NCBI GenBank assembly: GCA_021399445.1
Contig: JAJTUQ010000003.1
Span: 1,860,001-1,924,000, forward strand
DNA: 64,000 nucleotides
Direction: 5' to 3'
Origin: Xylogone sp. PMI_703
Taxonomy: Eukaryota; Ascomycota; Leotiomycetes
Shown here piece after piece: positions 10,765-21,583 of this stretch. The position numbers and the translations under genes are program-made. The notes under the pieces are model-generated. The model saw nothing but the letters and a program-made list of their open reading frames with translations. It did not search any database and had not been told where the DNA came from. The first letter of the stretch is position 1, and every line of letters begins with the position of its first letter.

Positions 10765-12435
10765 ATGACCTCCAACCACGAGAGCGAAGACTACATCCCT
10801 GGCACTTCACTTCTCTACGACGATGTCGACCATGCCGGCACCTCGCAGCTGCTCAAAGATGGCGATATCATCTTGTCGCCTCAGCCAACCCAGTCCGTCA
10901 ATGACCCGCTCAATTGGTCTCTGCCGCGAAAGTACTGGCATGTTTTCCTGGTGTGCTTCATCACGGGTCTGACCGCCGCTACATCCAACGATGCCGGCTC
11001 GGCGCAGTACGGTGAGAATACCGAGCTTGGGATCCCTTACGGTTCCATGAATACGGGTGCCGGAGTTCTGTTCGTGGGAATTGGCTACTTCACATTGCTG
11101 ATTTCGCCTGCTGCGTGGCTCTACGGAAGGCGCATCACTTATTTGATATGTTTGACGGTGGGTGTCATTGGTGCCATCTGGATGGCCAAAGTGCAGACCA
11201 CGCAGGACTCAATCTGGAACCAGCTATTTGTCGGCGCTTCAGAGGCCTGCGCCGAGGCCAATGTCCAGCTGTCATTGTCCGATCTATTCTTCCAGCATCA
11301 ACGCGGCACCGTTATTGGTATCTACATCCTGGCTACAAGCATTGGAACATATCTTGGGCCATTGATAGGAGGACTCATCGCTGACAGCAGTCTGGATTGG
11401 AGATGGGTTGGATGGATGTCTGTCATTATCTCATGTGCTACAATTGTGGTATGCCTTTTCTCCCTCGAAGAGACGGCATTCGAGCGGCCACGGCCAACTG
11501 GGAGGGTTATAGACGCTCTAGAGCAACAGAGCGGCTCTAATGGCGATTTATCATCTGCAAACGAGAAACATGTGGGAAAAGGTAGCGACTACAAGGGTAC
11601 TGCGATGAATGCTATGGGAGATAATCTTCCGGCTCTAGAATACGGCAGAGATGATCCACCCAAAACCTACTGGCAGCGTGTAGCGCTCATTACTCCTGCT
11701 CCCAACCTGATTGGTACTGGCTTCAAACAGTACTGCCGGCGCTTGTTCCATACTTTGCGGATTTTTTCTTTTCCAGCTGTCATTTACAGTGGTATCCAGT
11801 GGGGTGCCCAAGACGCCTGGCTTACGTTCTATCTGACTCTTGAAGAAGACAACTGGCTCGGCCCTCCATGGAACTACTCTGATGTCGGTTCGGGGGTTAT
11901 GAATGTGCCCTGCCTCATTGGTGCAGTTATTGGCTGTTTCTACGGTGGAGTTGGCTCCGATATGTTTGCTCAGTGGATGGCCAAACGAAATGGGGGTATC
12001 AAGGAGGCAGAACATCGTCTGTGGCTCATGTATCCCTGCGCATTGATTTCTCCTGCTGGACTCCTACTTTTTGGCATTGGGACCGCGAAGGGATGGTCTT
12101 GGCCTGTCCCATACGTCGGGCTCGGTCTCATCGGTTTTGGGTGGGGTTGTGCGGGCGATCTTTCTATGGCATATCTCATGGATGCATATCCTGAGATGGT
12201 CTTGGAAGGTATGGTGGGAGTGGCGGTTATTAACAACACTATTGGGTGCATCTTTACGTTTACTGCTAGTCAGTGGCTTGATGCGAGTGGTGTACAGAAC
12301 ACGTTCATTGCGATCGCTATGCTTGGATTGTTCTTTATGCTATTGACGATCCCCATGATGGTGTACGGCAAGTGGTGTCGACGATGGACAAAGAAACGGT
12401 ATTTGAACTTCATTGCTATTCGAGACTCGCTTTGA
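10765..12435 (+). CDS. MFS transporter, DHA1-like (drug:H+ antiporter type)
   Basis: Intronless, 556 residues, plasma-membrane type. A hydrophilic N-terminus carrying NDPLNWSLPRKYW, the motif that precedes the first helix in fungal DHA1 carriers of the HOL1/YHK8 group, leads into TM1 (VFLVCFITGLTAATS). Motif-A-like text WLYGRR follows TM2. The N-terminal six helices are followed by a charged central loop (about residues 230-310) and six more helices ending in MVYGKWCRRWTKKR. Family members export drugs, polyamines or metabolites or import histidinol. The substrate here is unknown and no biosynthetic cluster adjoins it. Confidence 0.9.
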   Translation: MTSNHESEDYIPGTSLLYDDVDHAGTSQLLKDGDIILSPQPTQSVNDPLNWSLPRKYWHVFLVCFITGLTAATSNDAGSAQYGENTELGIPYGSMNTGAGVLFVGIGYFTLLISPAAWLYGRRITYLICLTVGVIGAIWMAKVQTTQDSIWNQLFVGASEACAEANVQLSLSDLFFQHQRGTVIGIYILATSIGTYLGPLIGGLIADSSLDWRWVGWMSVIISCATIVVCLFSLEETAFERPRPTGRVIDALEQQSGSNGDLSSANEKHVGKGSDYKGTAMNAMGDNLPALEYGRDDPPKTYWQRVALITPAPNLIGTGFKQYCRRLFHTLRIFSFPAVIYSGIQWGAQDAWLTFYLTLEEDNWLGPPWNYSDVGSGVMNVPCLIGAVIGCFYGGVGSDMFAQWMAKRNGGIKEAEHRLWLMYPCALISPAGLLLFGIGTAKGWSWPVPYVGLGLIGFGWGCAGDLSMAYLMDAYPEMVLEGMVGVAVINNTIGCIFTFTASQWLDASGVQNTFIAIAMLGLFFMLLTIPMMVYGKWCRRWTKKRYLNFIAIRDSL

Positions 12436-12973
12436 TTGAGGATTTTGTTGCGCTAGCGTATATGCTTGTATATACCCATATTTGTTATACGATAGACATA
12501 CGTTGTGGGGAGTGTGATGGCCTTCCTGATGGCGTGCTGGTGGAAAGATTTACATTTGTTCTTAAAGATACCTTTTACGAGATACCACTAAAGAAAATAC
12601 TCTTGCTTCATAGAACAATGATATACTTGTGAAGTTGTGCAACGTCATGCTACTTTGCTCTGATATTCTCTAGTCTCAAGACGCAGGGACTCCTTGACCA
12701 CGGCAGTAGATCGCTAGAGATACATGATCAAACAAGCGCCTACCAGAGACTACCCAGCTACTTTCCCTGTCCATAAAAGCGATATATAGCAAATATAGCT
12801 TCTTACGGTACTTTTCACCACTATGAATACCCGATATTCCACTGCTGCAAGACGGATCGTTTGATCTCTGGCGGTATTATGTATTATCTACCGAATTTCC
12901 TGAACTGTATTCGAGTGTCTTTGCAGTATATCGCAGTATAGCCATCCCCACTTTCCAAAACACCTAGAATACA
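12436..12973. other. Intergenic stretch, converging 3' ends
   Basis: Holds the 3' ends of the MFS gene and the HYPK gene. No gene is seen. Confidence 0.6.
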
Positions 12974-13456
12974 TCATACCACCGGAGCTACGAATGCCCT
13001 CATCGCTTTCACCGCGTCGCCGTCGTGAGCTTTGAGTAGGTCCGTCGCTTTTATCTTTGTCAAGTCAAGCTCCTCAATCTAGTATTCGCGTGTCAGTCTC
13101 ACAATCACCACTACATAAACAGAAGTCCAAGGTCCACAACTTACCAACAGTGTCACGTCAGCTGGGTCGACTTTGACAACCTTCTTCACGGCCTGGCTCT
13201 TTTTCTCCTCCTCTTGCTTCTTCGATGCAACCCCATTAGTAGCACCACCCACAGTCAGCCGATCCATTGCCTTTCGTACTGCTTCGTGGTCCACATCCTT
13301 GGATCCGGTCTCATCCTCCGCTCGTGTGTCTAGGGACGACAGCGCAGCCGCTGCCTTTCGGTCCTCAGCGGATTTTGCTGCGGGAGCGACCTCGTCGTCC
13401 ACATCGCCTGTGGTCGCGCCTTCAACGATTGATGGAGGTTGTTGCTCTTCCGCCAT
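12974..13456 (-). CDS. HYPK-like protein (NatA regulator, UBA-type C-terminus), 2 exons
   Basis: Exons 13456-13145 and 13078-12974 with a GTAAGT donor and CTAG acceptor, phases closing, 138 residues. The N-terminal 70 residues are acidic and disordered. A helical segment (DHEAVRKAMDRLTVGG) is followed by a lysine/glutamate-rich linker and a C-terminal UBA-like domain with DPADVTLL and DLTKIKATDLLKAHDGD. These are the hallmarks of HYPK, which binds the ribosome-associated N-terminal acetyltransferase NatA and modulates its activity. Length and layout match the family (about 130 residues). This is core, conserved biology, so the flanking region is probably stable chromosome. Confidence 0.88.
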
Positions 13457-13719
13457 TTTCAGGGCCCGAAGTTAAATCCACAAAACAATACAAGTGTAAT
13501 AATCTCGAACAAACCCGGTGAGAGCACGAATTTGATGCGTTGCATGACGAGGGGTTGTGGATCGGTCCGATATTAATCCGAAAGGACAGCTTCCTGCTGC
13601 CCCGCAAATAAAATTCACTGGGTAGAGAAATCACCTCTCTAATATGAGTCACGGCTGATGGCCTTGATAGTCGGGAGCATTGGTTCTGTTCTCATTCTAT
13701 AACAGTATCGGTATACAAT
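13457..13719. promoter_or_regulatory. Bidirectional promoter, HYPK / DAHP synthase
   Basis: 263 bp between divergent start codons. No obvious TATA box. The region must contain both leaders and upstream elements. Confidence 0.55.
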
Positions 13720-15224
13720 ATGGCGTTATCTCAAAGTGATTCTGCGCATCCCAATGGGTCTTCTACCCTACTAGAAGATAAAGCTTGGTCGCCAAGCTCC
13801 TGGAAGAGCAAACCTATCAAGCAGGAAGCTGTATACGAAGATCAGGCGGCTGTGGACAAGGCGCTCTCAAAACTCGAGCGCCTACCACCAATAGTAACAC
13901 CATCCGAAATTGTCAAACTCAGAACAAGCCTTCGAGATGTAGCACTTGGCAAAGCATTTCTACTGCAGGGAGGCGATTGTGCCGAACTATTCGACTATTG
14001 TGAAGAGAATGCTATTGAGTCGAAGATCAAGCTTCTACTCCAGATGAGTCTGGTACTTATCTGGGGCTCGAATAAACCAGTCGTTAGAATTGCAAGAATG
14101 GCAGGCCAGTATGCCAAGCCCAGATCTAGTCCTACAGAAATGGTCAATGGCAAAGAATATCCTTCATTCAGAGGCGACATATTAAACGGGTATGACTTGG
14201 ACGAGAGATCTTTAGATCCTTCGAGACTCGTAGCGTGAGCCTGTTCCACGTCTGTCCTCAACCAAAGAAACTCTACTGACATGTGCACAGAGCTTATTTC
14301 CACTCTGCAGCAACATCTAACTTTATTAGAGCTTCTCTGGCTTCCGGAATTGCTGATCTTCATAATCCATTGGATTGGGGACTCGGACATGTTCAAGATC
14401 CGGAGCTTCAGGCTAAATATTCTTCAATTGTCGCTTCAATCACCGATTCTCTTCGTTTCATGAAGACTGTGGGTGCCGACACTGCTGGTCAATTGAAGAC
14501 TGTTGATCTCTTCACAAGCCATGAAGGCCTTCTCCTAGATTACGAGCAGCGCCTCACCAGGAGAATGAAGAGACCAAACTCTTCATCATCAGTGTCACAA
14601 TCTGATACAAATGCCGCTGACGACGGCAAGGCATATTACAACACCTCCGCACATTTCGTATGGGTAGGAGACCGTACTCGCCAGCTAGACGGAGCTCATA
14701 TGGAATATTTCAGAGGCATTGAAAACCCAGTTGGTGTGAAGATCGGCCCAACAACTCCATCTTCCGACCTCCTCCCTCTCCTCCGTAAACTAAATCCTAA
14801 TCGAGAAGTTGGAAAAGTAACACTAATCACTCGCTATGGCGCCTCCAAAGTCCGCAAGCTGCTACCAGAGCACATTCGTACCGTTGAAAACAGCGAATAT
14901 CGCCAAACTGTGGTATGGCAATGCGATCCAATGCACGGGAACACCCAATCTACCTCAACCGGTATCAAAACCCGGCGATTTGCAGATATATTCTCCGAAC
15001 TTCAAGAGACTCTAGCAATTCACAAGGAGGAAAGAAGTTACCTTGGTGGAGTGCATCTCGAGCTGACGGGTGCTGCTGTGACAGAGTGTCTGGGTGGGAG
15101 TGAGGGACTGGAGGAAGAGGACTTGTCTCTCAATTATACGACCTTTTGCGACCCGCGACTTAATGAGAAGCAGGCGCTTGAGATGGCCTTCTTGATTGCG
15201 GGGCATTACCGGGGCGAGCAGTGA
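13720..15224 (+). CDS. Class II (plant-type) DAHP synthase, 2 exons
   Basis: 3-deoxy-D-arabino-heptulosonate 7-phosphate synthase joins phosphoenolpyruvate and erythrose 4-phosphate in the first step of the shikimate pathway. Exons 13720-14234 and 14291-15224; donor GTGAGC, acceptor CACAG, phase closing, 482 residues. Class II landmarks: KAFLLQGGDCAELF with the metal-ligand Cys, RIARMAGQYAKPRS, LTSHEGLLLDYE with one substitution (FTSHEG), FVWVGDRTRQLDGAH, the metal ligands in CDPMHGNT and HLELTG, and CDPRLN near the end. Nothing essential is missing. Filamentous fungi often carry this class beside the yeast-type class I enzymes. It is cytosolic, as no transit peptide is visible. Confidence 0.95.
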
Positions 15225-17044
15225 CTTAAATAGAGCAGAGAACGATATGGTCTCAAATCTAGTTGAGGAAGCTGTGTTGTTGAAGAGGCGTTTCATACAT
15301 TCTTTCCCTTTATAGAATATGGCATTAGGAGATTACGAGTAGGTGTTTTCCCATAATATGGATGGCGTGGATGTTTTAGATTATCATTGGGTCAAAGAAG
15401 ACTACGGTCATCATGGGCATTTGAGGCATTACTCTGAAGATGCTTTATGAAAGTAATAATTGAAAATGTGTATAAGTATTAGATCAACAGTTTCCTTTGT
15501 CGTAGTGAGTTCCTTTGGCTTGCATTCGTAGCTAACTAGTAATCACCAATCAGTGTGCTTCTCTCAGCGCTTGAGAAAACTTGAATCCGCATTGCAAGTG
15601 CATTTATGCTTTTAAGTACAGTATTTTATCTTCCTTTGTAAACTGTAGTTGTCGATACGGAATACCGGAATTATCTCATGAGATATATTCTTACACTAGC
15701 ACCAATGTAGCGGTATCGCCGGGATTCAGTCAACCGTAGCCGGTGCGATTCTCGGATCCTTCAATTAGTAAATTTTCCATCCACCAGATTAATCTATTTA
15801 TCGTGTGCTGAGCCTTTAAAGTTATTAGCCCAAAAGTTGCATTACTATGGTGCATTCTTGTGGAGTATGATGGATGTAACGTCTTCTGCTCTTCAGGGGC
15901 GTTCTCCTCCAACGAAGTGGGCACATTCCATGCTACTCTTTTAGCGGGTATGGCATGGTTAGCTAGATGATCACTATTCCAAGGGAAGTATCTCTAAGTG
16001 CTAGCCTTGCTGTAGCCAATTAATGGTCAAGTTGAACGGTGGGAATCCTTTTCATAATATGCAAGTGTCAGATAATATACAGTGGTATAAGTAACCGGAA
16101 CAGAGGTCTCTTTTTGTTTCGACAGAAAGTTTCTGTTTTGGCCAGCATAATCGTGGGTGTAGTCAGCTTATACGGCACATTCGCAAAGCAGAACAAGGGT
16201 TATTGGCACTGAAGATCCTTTACTAGTAGCGCTCACCTAGGGACTTAATTATAGCACTCTTTATTATTAGACGTCGCAGCTATGGTGAACACAGCAAAGA
16301 GCGACGCCGGATTGAGAAAGTAACGGCCAACCGAAGTAGCGGAGTCCATGTTGCTCGCACATATACGTGCGTCTTTTCCAACTACAAGCTATGAGATTTT
16401 CTATGTGTTCATAACTTTTGATCTGAGAATTATAGCGATGTACTGCATGCCCCTACAAAATCTCTATTAGGTGTGTTTTTAGCCACCCACCTTCCCCTTT
16501 GGTAGGTGAATCCGCCCGTGCTCGGCATGGGCAGTTTGGTAGGTCCAGGTGACTTTGCACATCGCAATTCATCTTTGTGGGAAAAGTCCGCCCGCGAGCG
16601 CAGCGGACGTTTATCTTGATTCATAAGGCGGCCCGCTGCGCGAAGTATCGGGTCTAGTACCAAGAGGGGAAATGTACATATATGGACAAGGAAAATGACG
16701 GACTATGAGGGGCAGTTCGGCGAGTTCTGTAGATGTGGTTCAGAGCTGCCGTAAACGGTCCCTGATCAACCACTTGCAAAGAGTAAAGAGAGCACGAGAG
16801 GTGCAACGTGAAGGATATTAAGCTTTTAGCAACGGTTTGCCGCTCAGGGTGCCCTGCCACGCCTGCGTTCCTTACAGCCTGCTTCTGCACAATGCGTAAT
16901 CACAATTCATCGTATATCCTTGTGAATGCCCTCATCCCTGCATCTAGGATTTACTATATAAATGGCAAGGCCATGGCTCCTGTCCTCCTCCCCCGCTCTG
17001 ATATAAGCTGGCAAGCGTATCTGGAAATACTCTACGCTTGAAAG
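15225..17044. other. Intergenic region
   Basis: About 1.8 kb. I see no complete gene, recognisable repeat or RNA gene; open frames are short. The last 150 bp is the likely promoter of the secreted NPP1-like gene. Confidence 0.5.
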
Positions 17045-18129
17045 ATGCAGACCAAACTTCTTCTTGCTGGCGCATTTGCCGCCCTCGCAAATGTTGCCCT
17101 TGGTGCTAATGAATATTCCGATAGTGATTTCGTGAATAGTAAGAATGTACACCTTGTGTTTCATGCTCATTGATACTTACCGAGGGTTACAGATCTTGAT
17201 TTCGTCCTTAAGGACAATGCACCGTCTGTCTCCTCTCTATGGAAGCTTGTAAGGCAACATGCTAACTCTCTCAAAGATACTGGCACTTTGCAGATGGCGC
17301 TTGTTACCCCCAAGCTGCCGAAACGAATGGAGCACAGACAAACGGAAATGAGCCTGGCGGAGACCTCTGCTTCATTCCCAATCTTCCATCTGGATGCCAA
17401 GATCCAGGCCCATGGACTGGTGCCAATACGCATGGAACATCCTTCCCAACCTACTACACGGCCAACTTCTGCCCTGATTCTAACACATGGCGGCTTGTTT
17501 ACAGCGTATATTTCCGTCACGTACGTATTTCTTTGAGATCGCGATTTTTCCCATTTACTAAAATACCTTAGGACTCTGGCCACGAGAGTGATTGGGAATT
17601 CGCTGCTGTTGTTCTCCAGAAAGATGCAGGCGGCCTGTGGTTCCGTGACTGCATTTACCTAGAACAAGACGGTTCTCACCCTTGCGTAAACTATGGCGAC
17701 TTCGTCACAGTTAACGAGTAAGTTTCAGAAAAGTCTACGAAACATAGTGGCGTTTGCCTTGGAGAGATACATTGATACTAAAATAATCTTATAGCAATGA
17801 CATCAATGATGACTCCCAGCACAACGGAAATCATCCTAAGATCTACTCCGCCAAATACCACCACGCCATGTGGAACACACAATACACTAGCAACAAGAAC
17901 GATTGTCTAGTTCTCAACTCTGACCAGTTCCGTGTCAACGACTTCTACTACGCAGCTGCGGACAACTTGGTCAATGGCACTGTTATTCCTCGTATGTTGC
18001 CCCTTACCTACTCTGGTTACATCACATAACTAACCTATGCTAGTCGGCTGGGATTGGGGAAGCGCAACCTCAGCACCATTGGTAACCGCTGCTTGGTCTG
18101 GTGGTGGACAGAATATCTGCAACTTTTAA
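17045..18129 (+). CDS. NPP1-like (necrosis and ethylene-inducing) secreted protein, about 6 exons
   Basis: Exons that I can place: 17045-17138 (signal peptide), 17193-17248, 17277-17520, 17572-17717, 17795-17991 and 18044-18129. Donors are GTAAGA, GTAAGG, GTACGT, GTAAGT and GTATGT. The exon 2 to exon 3 step does not close in frame with the best-looking reading of exon 2, so the 17140-17280 stretch is uncertain: a different small exon, or a lesion. NLP family landmarks are an early cysteine, a DGACYP-type motif, the heart motif as GHESDWE (canonical GHRHDWE) and an HPKIY segment. Canonical NLPs are cytolytic to dicot cells, but many fungal members are not; the altered heptapeptide leaves activity open. 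All junctions after exon 3 close in phase. Confidence 0.78.
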
Positions 18130-18691
18130 ACTAGAGATATAGTACTGAATATTACTTCTAGTTATTCTGGCAGTCTTGATACCAGTCGTGAAATAATTTT
18201 TCATAATCAAGTACAACAAGCCGGGCTTGCATAATTCTACTATGTGACTACCTAAAGTGCTGAGAGTCTCATGTGGCAGACTTGAAGCAATCTATCTCGG
18301 AACTACTTCATGGGTCTACAACAGTATCGAAATATAATCACAATTGTGCAAGTGGGAATCCATTTGGTCGGGCCGGTCCCTCGTTTGAGTCGCTAAAAGT
18401 TATGGTGATAAAAATAGAACCGGATTGCTCAAGAATTTATATCCCAAGATTTTTGCAACTTTATCCTATTATTGACATTGTAACGATGTAATTTTGCCAA
18501 TTATGTCGGTACTTATGGACTTTTTGATTTAGGTTTATTGGCCAATCTTTCATGCATTATTTGCATCTGTTTCATGGGTAGCAAGGCTCGGCATTTGGTC
18601 GGTTCAGGAGATACGTTAAACCGACCGTGTAAGTGATTGACGTCGAGTACGAGTACCAAGCGTTAGAGCACCCGTTTCATCGTCAGCAACG
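18130..18691. other. Intergenic stretch
   Basis: 562 bp between two plus-strand genes. Nothing beyond the expected 3' and 5' flanks. Confidence 0.6.
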
Positions 18692-19785
18692 ATGACAGCT
18701 GTCGCGTTCTCGTCGAGGACGCAGTCGCTTCAACCATGGAGGAACTTCATAATCTTCTCTGTGGTTTGGTTCTCAATTGCTTTCATCTACGTCTCCAAAT
18801 TCAAGCCAAGGCCGATCATCCCAGGGGAATATAAACATGCAGAACACGAGGCGAACGAAACACAAATTGTCCCAACTGTCCAAAAGACACATGCTTGTAG
18901 CACTGTAGAAGATACTGAGTCGATGGAAGATTTCGCAAGGTTCGCCGAGTCGAAATATGGGGCATTGAACACGGATAACTTCACGTTAGTAAACGGCACC
19001 TCTAAATTATTGCATGCGGTGCTGACCAGGACGTTAGGATTGTGATGTCTAGCTTCCAACCGCACGCGGAACTCGCCAACACATTGAAAACTCTTCTAGA
19101 GCCAGTCATACCAACACTGTCGGAAGTAGTAGTTGCATGGAACGAGGTTGGGATTCCTACACCGGAAGACTATGTCTCCAAACATGGTGTTCCAGTGAAA
19201 TACCGAGCATCGACAGTTAACAGCCTGAACGACAAATTTCGTCTCGACCCAGATTATCCATATCGCACACGGGCGATCTTCCTCACCAACGATAATATAT
19301 ACTATAAACCGGCAGACTTGGAGTTTGCCTTCCAGGCATGGAGGAAATTTGGTCGCAATCGAATAACGGGGGCTATCAATCGTTGTTCTAGTCGCAGTTC
19401 TAGAACGGGCAAATGGGATTACAACCTTTGCGAAGGTAAAAAGGAATATTCTATGGTGCTCACAAACCTTGCGTTTGTGGACATCTCGTTCCTGGATTAC
19501 TATTCTTCAGATGAGGATCCACGACTGGCGTTAGTCAGAGAATATGTTGATGAGATATCCAACTGCGAGGATATCGCGATGAACTTTGTGGTCTCGATGT
19601 TGACATGTGAGCCCCCACTAGTTGTAAAGGGGAGAGATCCTTATGTGACTAAAGATTCTGGGGGAGGAATTAAGCCGGGACACGAAGAGACTCGGAAAAA
19701 TTGCATGAACGATTTCATTGATATATTTGGTGGGATGCCTTTGGTTAATGAGCGGGCGCGTATAGAGCTTGGGCCTACGCAATAG
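18692..19785 (+). CDS. GT64 (exostosin C-terminal type) glycosyltransferase, type II membrane protein
   Basis: Two reading frames join through a proposed 41 nt intron (18989-19029: GTAAAC donor, ACCAG acceptor), giving exons 18692-18988 and 19030-19785 and 350 residues. The joined text around the junction matches the family start (FTL, then VRIVMSSFQ). The N-terminus has one membrane anchor (FIIFSVVWFSIAFIYV), so this is a Golgi type II enzyme. Family blocks: VVVAWNEVGIPTPED, TVNSLNDKF, DLEFAFQAWRKFG and an ISNCEDIAMNFVV block. The metal/nucleotide site that is DDD in EXTL2-type enzymes reads NDN here (FLTNDNIYY), so activity is doubtful. The intron is short; a 1-base lesion is the alternative. 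Confidence 0.82.
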
Positions 19786-20168
19786 ACGTTGGGTAAACTG
19801 TAAAATTCATGGGCAAGGTTAAGGTTGGGTTTTGCCGTACGGCTTGGGCGTAGGGAATTGTCTTTCGTGGTCTTTAGGGCCAACAAATAATGAAATTATA
19901 ACTGTAGCACCCAGGATTGGTCTGAAGGAAAGCTGCGTACTTTTTTAGTTTCCTTGAAAGATAGGATATAGCATTTACCTCGTTAAACATTATAAATCAC
20001 AACCAGAATTGTGAGACTGTTGAACGAGGAAGAATCCATATTGTTACACTTTTGTTGCTATTAAACACAATAAGCTCTCTAGAGTGAAAGAGACAGCCAC
20101 ACTAAGACTGCGAGTAAGAGAGGTCTATTTAGTAGAATTCAACGGAGACTGATATTCTCCTCACTCCA
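19786..20168. other. Intergenic stretch, converging 3' ends
   Basis: 383 bp holding the 3' ends of the GT64 and CorA-like genes. No gene is seen. Confidence 0.6.
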
Positions 20169-21583
20169 CTATGGTTCTTGGGCATTGGAAAGATCTGAAT
20201 CTTTCCGCTTTATTAGCTCTGTCTCGGCGGGACCGCTGACGAATGATATATTCGCCCAGTGGTATGCTACGAAGGTAAACAGCGTAGCAAGCGCAGCAAA
20301 AACCCAGAACATCCAGAACTTGTCTGACACAGCCCACTTTCCTGAATCAGCGCTGTAGTTGAAAAATGACATGCTAAAGATTGCAGAGACGAACGTCGAA
20401 GGTAGAAATACAAGCGTAATGAATGCTACGGTTTTCATTGCCTTGCCTTCAATCTGCGCCGCGGTACTGATATTGACTAGTGTCCCTGAGTTATGCTGGG
20501 CGACATTATTGAAAGTGAGTTGTATTTCATTGGTGAGGCGTTCTTTATTCGAGTTTGAGCGGTAACGAAGACTTTCAAGCATGTGTTCTTGTGAAAGGAG
20601 ATGCTGTCGGATATCTCTCGAGGCTCTCTTTGCCTTTAAGTCTTGATGCGGAATCATCTCCGTGGTGAAGTCGGCTTGATGTGTTAAGATGCTGGTCATT
20701 GACTTTACGGCTAGATCAAGCGTTTCATTGACATGGATAGCATGGCGGGCTATGTCGTGCAGGCGACGGTAGTTGGGTTTGCTATGCGTCGGTGCGGTTT
20801 TCTCCATGGTACGTACATGGTTCCGGATTGTCCAGACAGCCTCGTCTTGAAGATTGACAACTTCTTCTGCAAGTAAGGGGTACATCCAAAATGGGTCACC
20901 CAAGTGAGCTGGGTCGGGGCTGTCAAATATGGGAGTCGGAATCTTGGTTCTTACTGGCTGCGGGGCGTCGAAAATAAGCATTGTGGTTTTCCTCTTAATG
21001 GGTATCCATAGCGTGAATATATTTAGCTTATACCATTCGTGCTCAGTCTCACTTTTTACCAATTTCATACGAAAACGGACCCAGGTAGCTTAGTTGGCTA
21101 TATGTCAGTGAGGACTTATTAGGGCGGTTATTGTAGGACATACTGTAAGCCGTAATGGTCCCGTCGTCATCTCTTAAGGTCCTTGCGCCAAAGTATCCAT
21201 TGGCGTTTCTGTAATACGGCAACCACCATTGAGAAGGTACGTGGAAAGTATCACTGAAATACTTTCGGCACCACTCACACTCGCGGACTTGGTCGGCGTT
21301 TGCAAAACTAATGGTGTCAGTTATGTGTTTATATCCGTATTAAGGAGGCCAAAGAAAGTTTAAAGCAGACATTATTCCTATATCAGAATCAGAGGATATT
21401 AAATGGGAACTGGTATGGAACTTTTTGTTGCTTAGTTCCTTGCGTTGCCAATCTTGCGCATCTAAAAACTGTTACTACGCAAGGTCAAGAACCTTGAACA
21501 AGAAATACAAGCTGACCTTTTTTCCACTGGTAGACCGACAGACCTGCCCTGCCTTTGCAATCTTCACATTTATCGTCACACAT
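20169..21583 (-). CDS. CorA-like membrane protein (fungal type), 4 exons
   Basis: Proposed exons 21583-21517, 21461-21371, 21307-21060 and 20953-20169 close in phase to 396 residues. The donors (GTCAGC, GTCTGC, GTAAAA) are mostly weak, so the 5' half is a model. The N-terminus carries two Cys pairs (CDDKCEDC; CEWC), then a soluble domain with long helices and two C-terminal membrane helices (TVAFITLVFLPSTFVSAIF; FWVFAALATLFTFVAYHW). These match the CorA Mg2+ channel layout, but the diagnostic GMN motif is replaced by SMSFFN. Such fungal CorA-like proteins are common and of unknown ion selectivity. A second member lies at 34213-36000. Confidence 0.78.

Noticed and set aside
13173..13475. Serine/alanine-rich ORF opposite HYPK
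   Set aside because: Shadow frame of the acidic, low-complexity HYPK N-terminus.
10765..15224. Secondary-metabolite cluster around the MFS transporter
   Set aside because: Neighbours are HYPK and a primary-metabolism DAHP synthase; no core biosynthetic enzyme is present.
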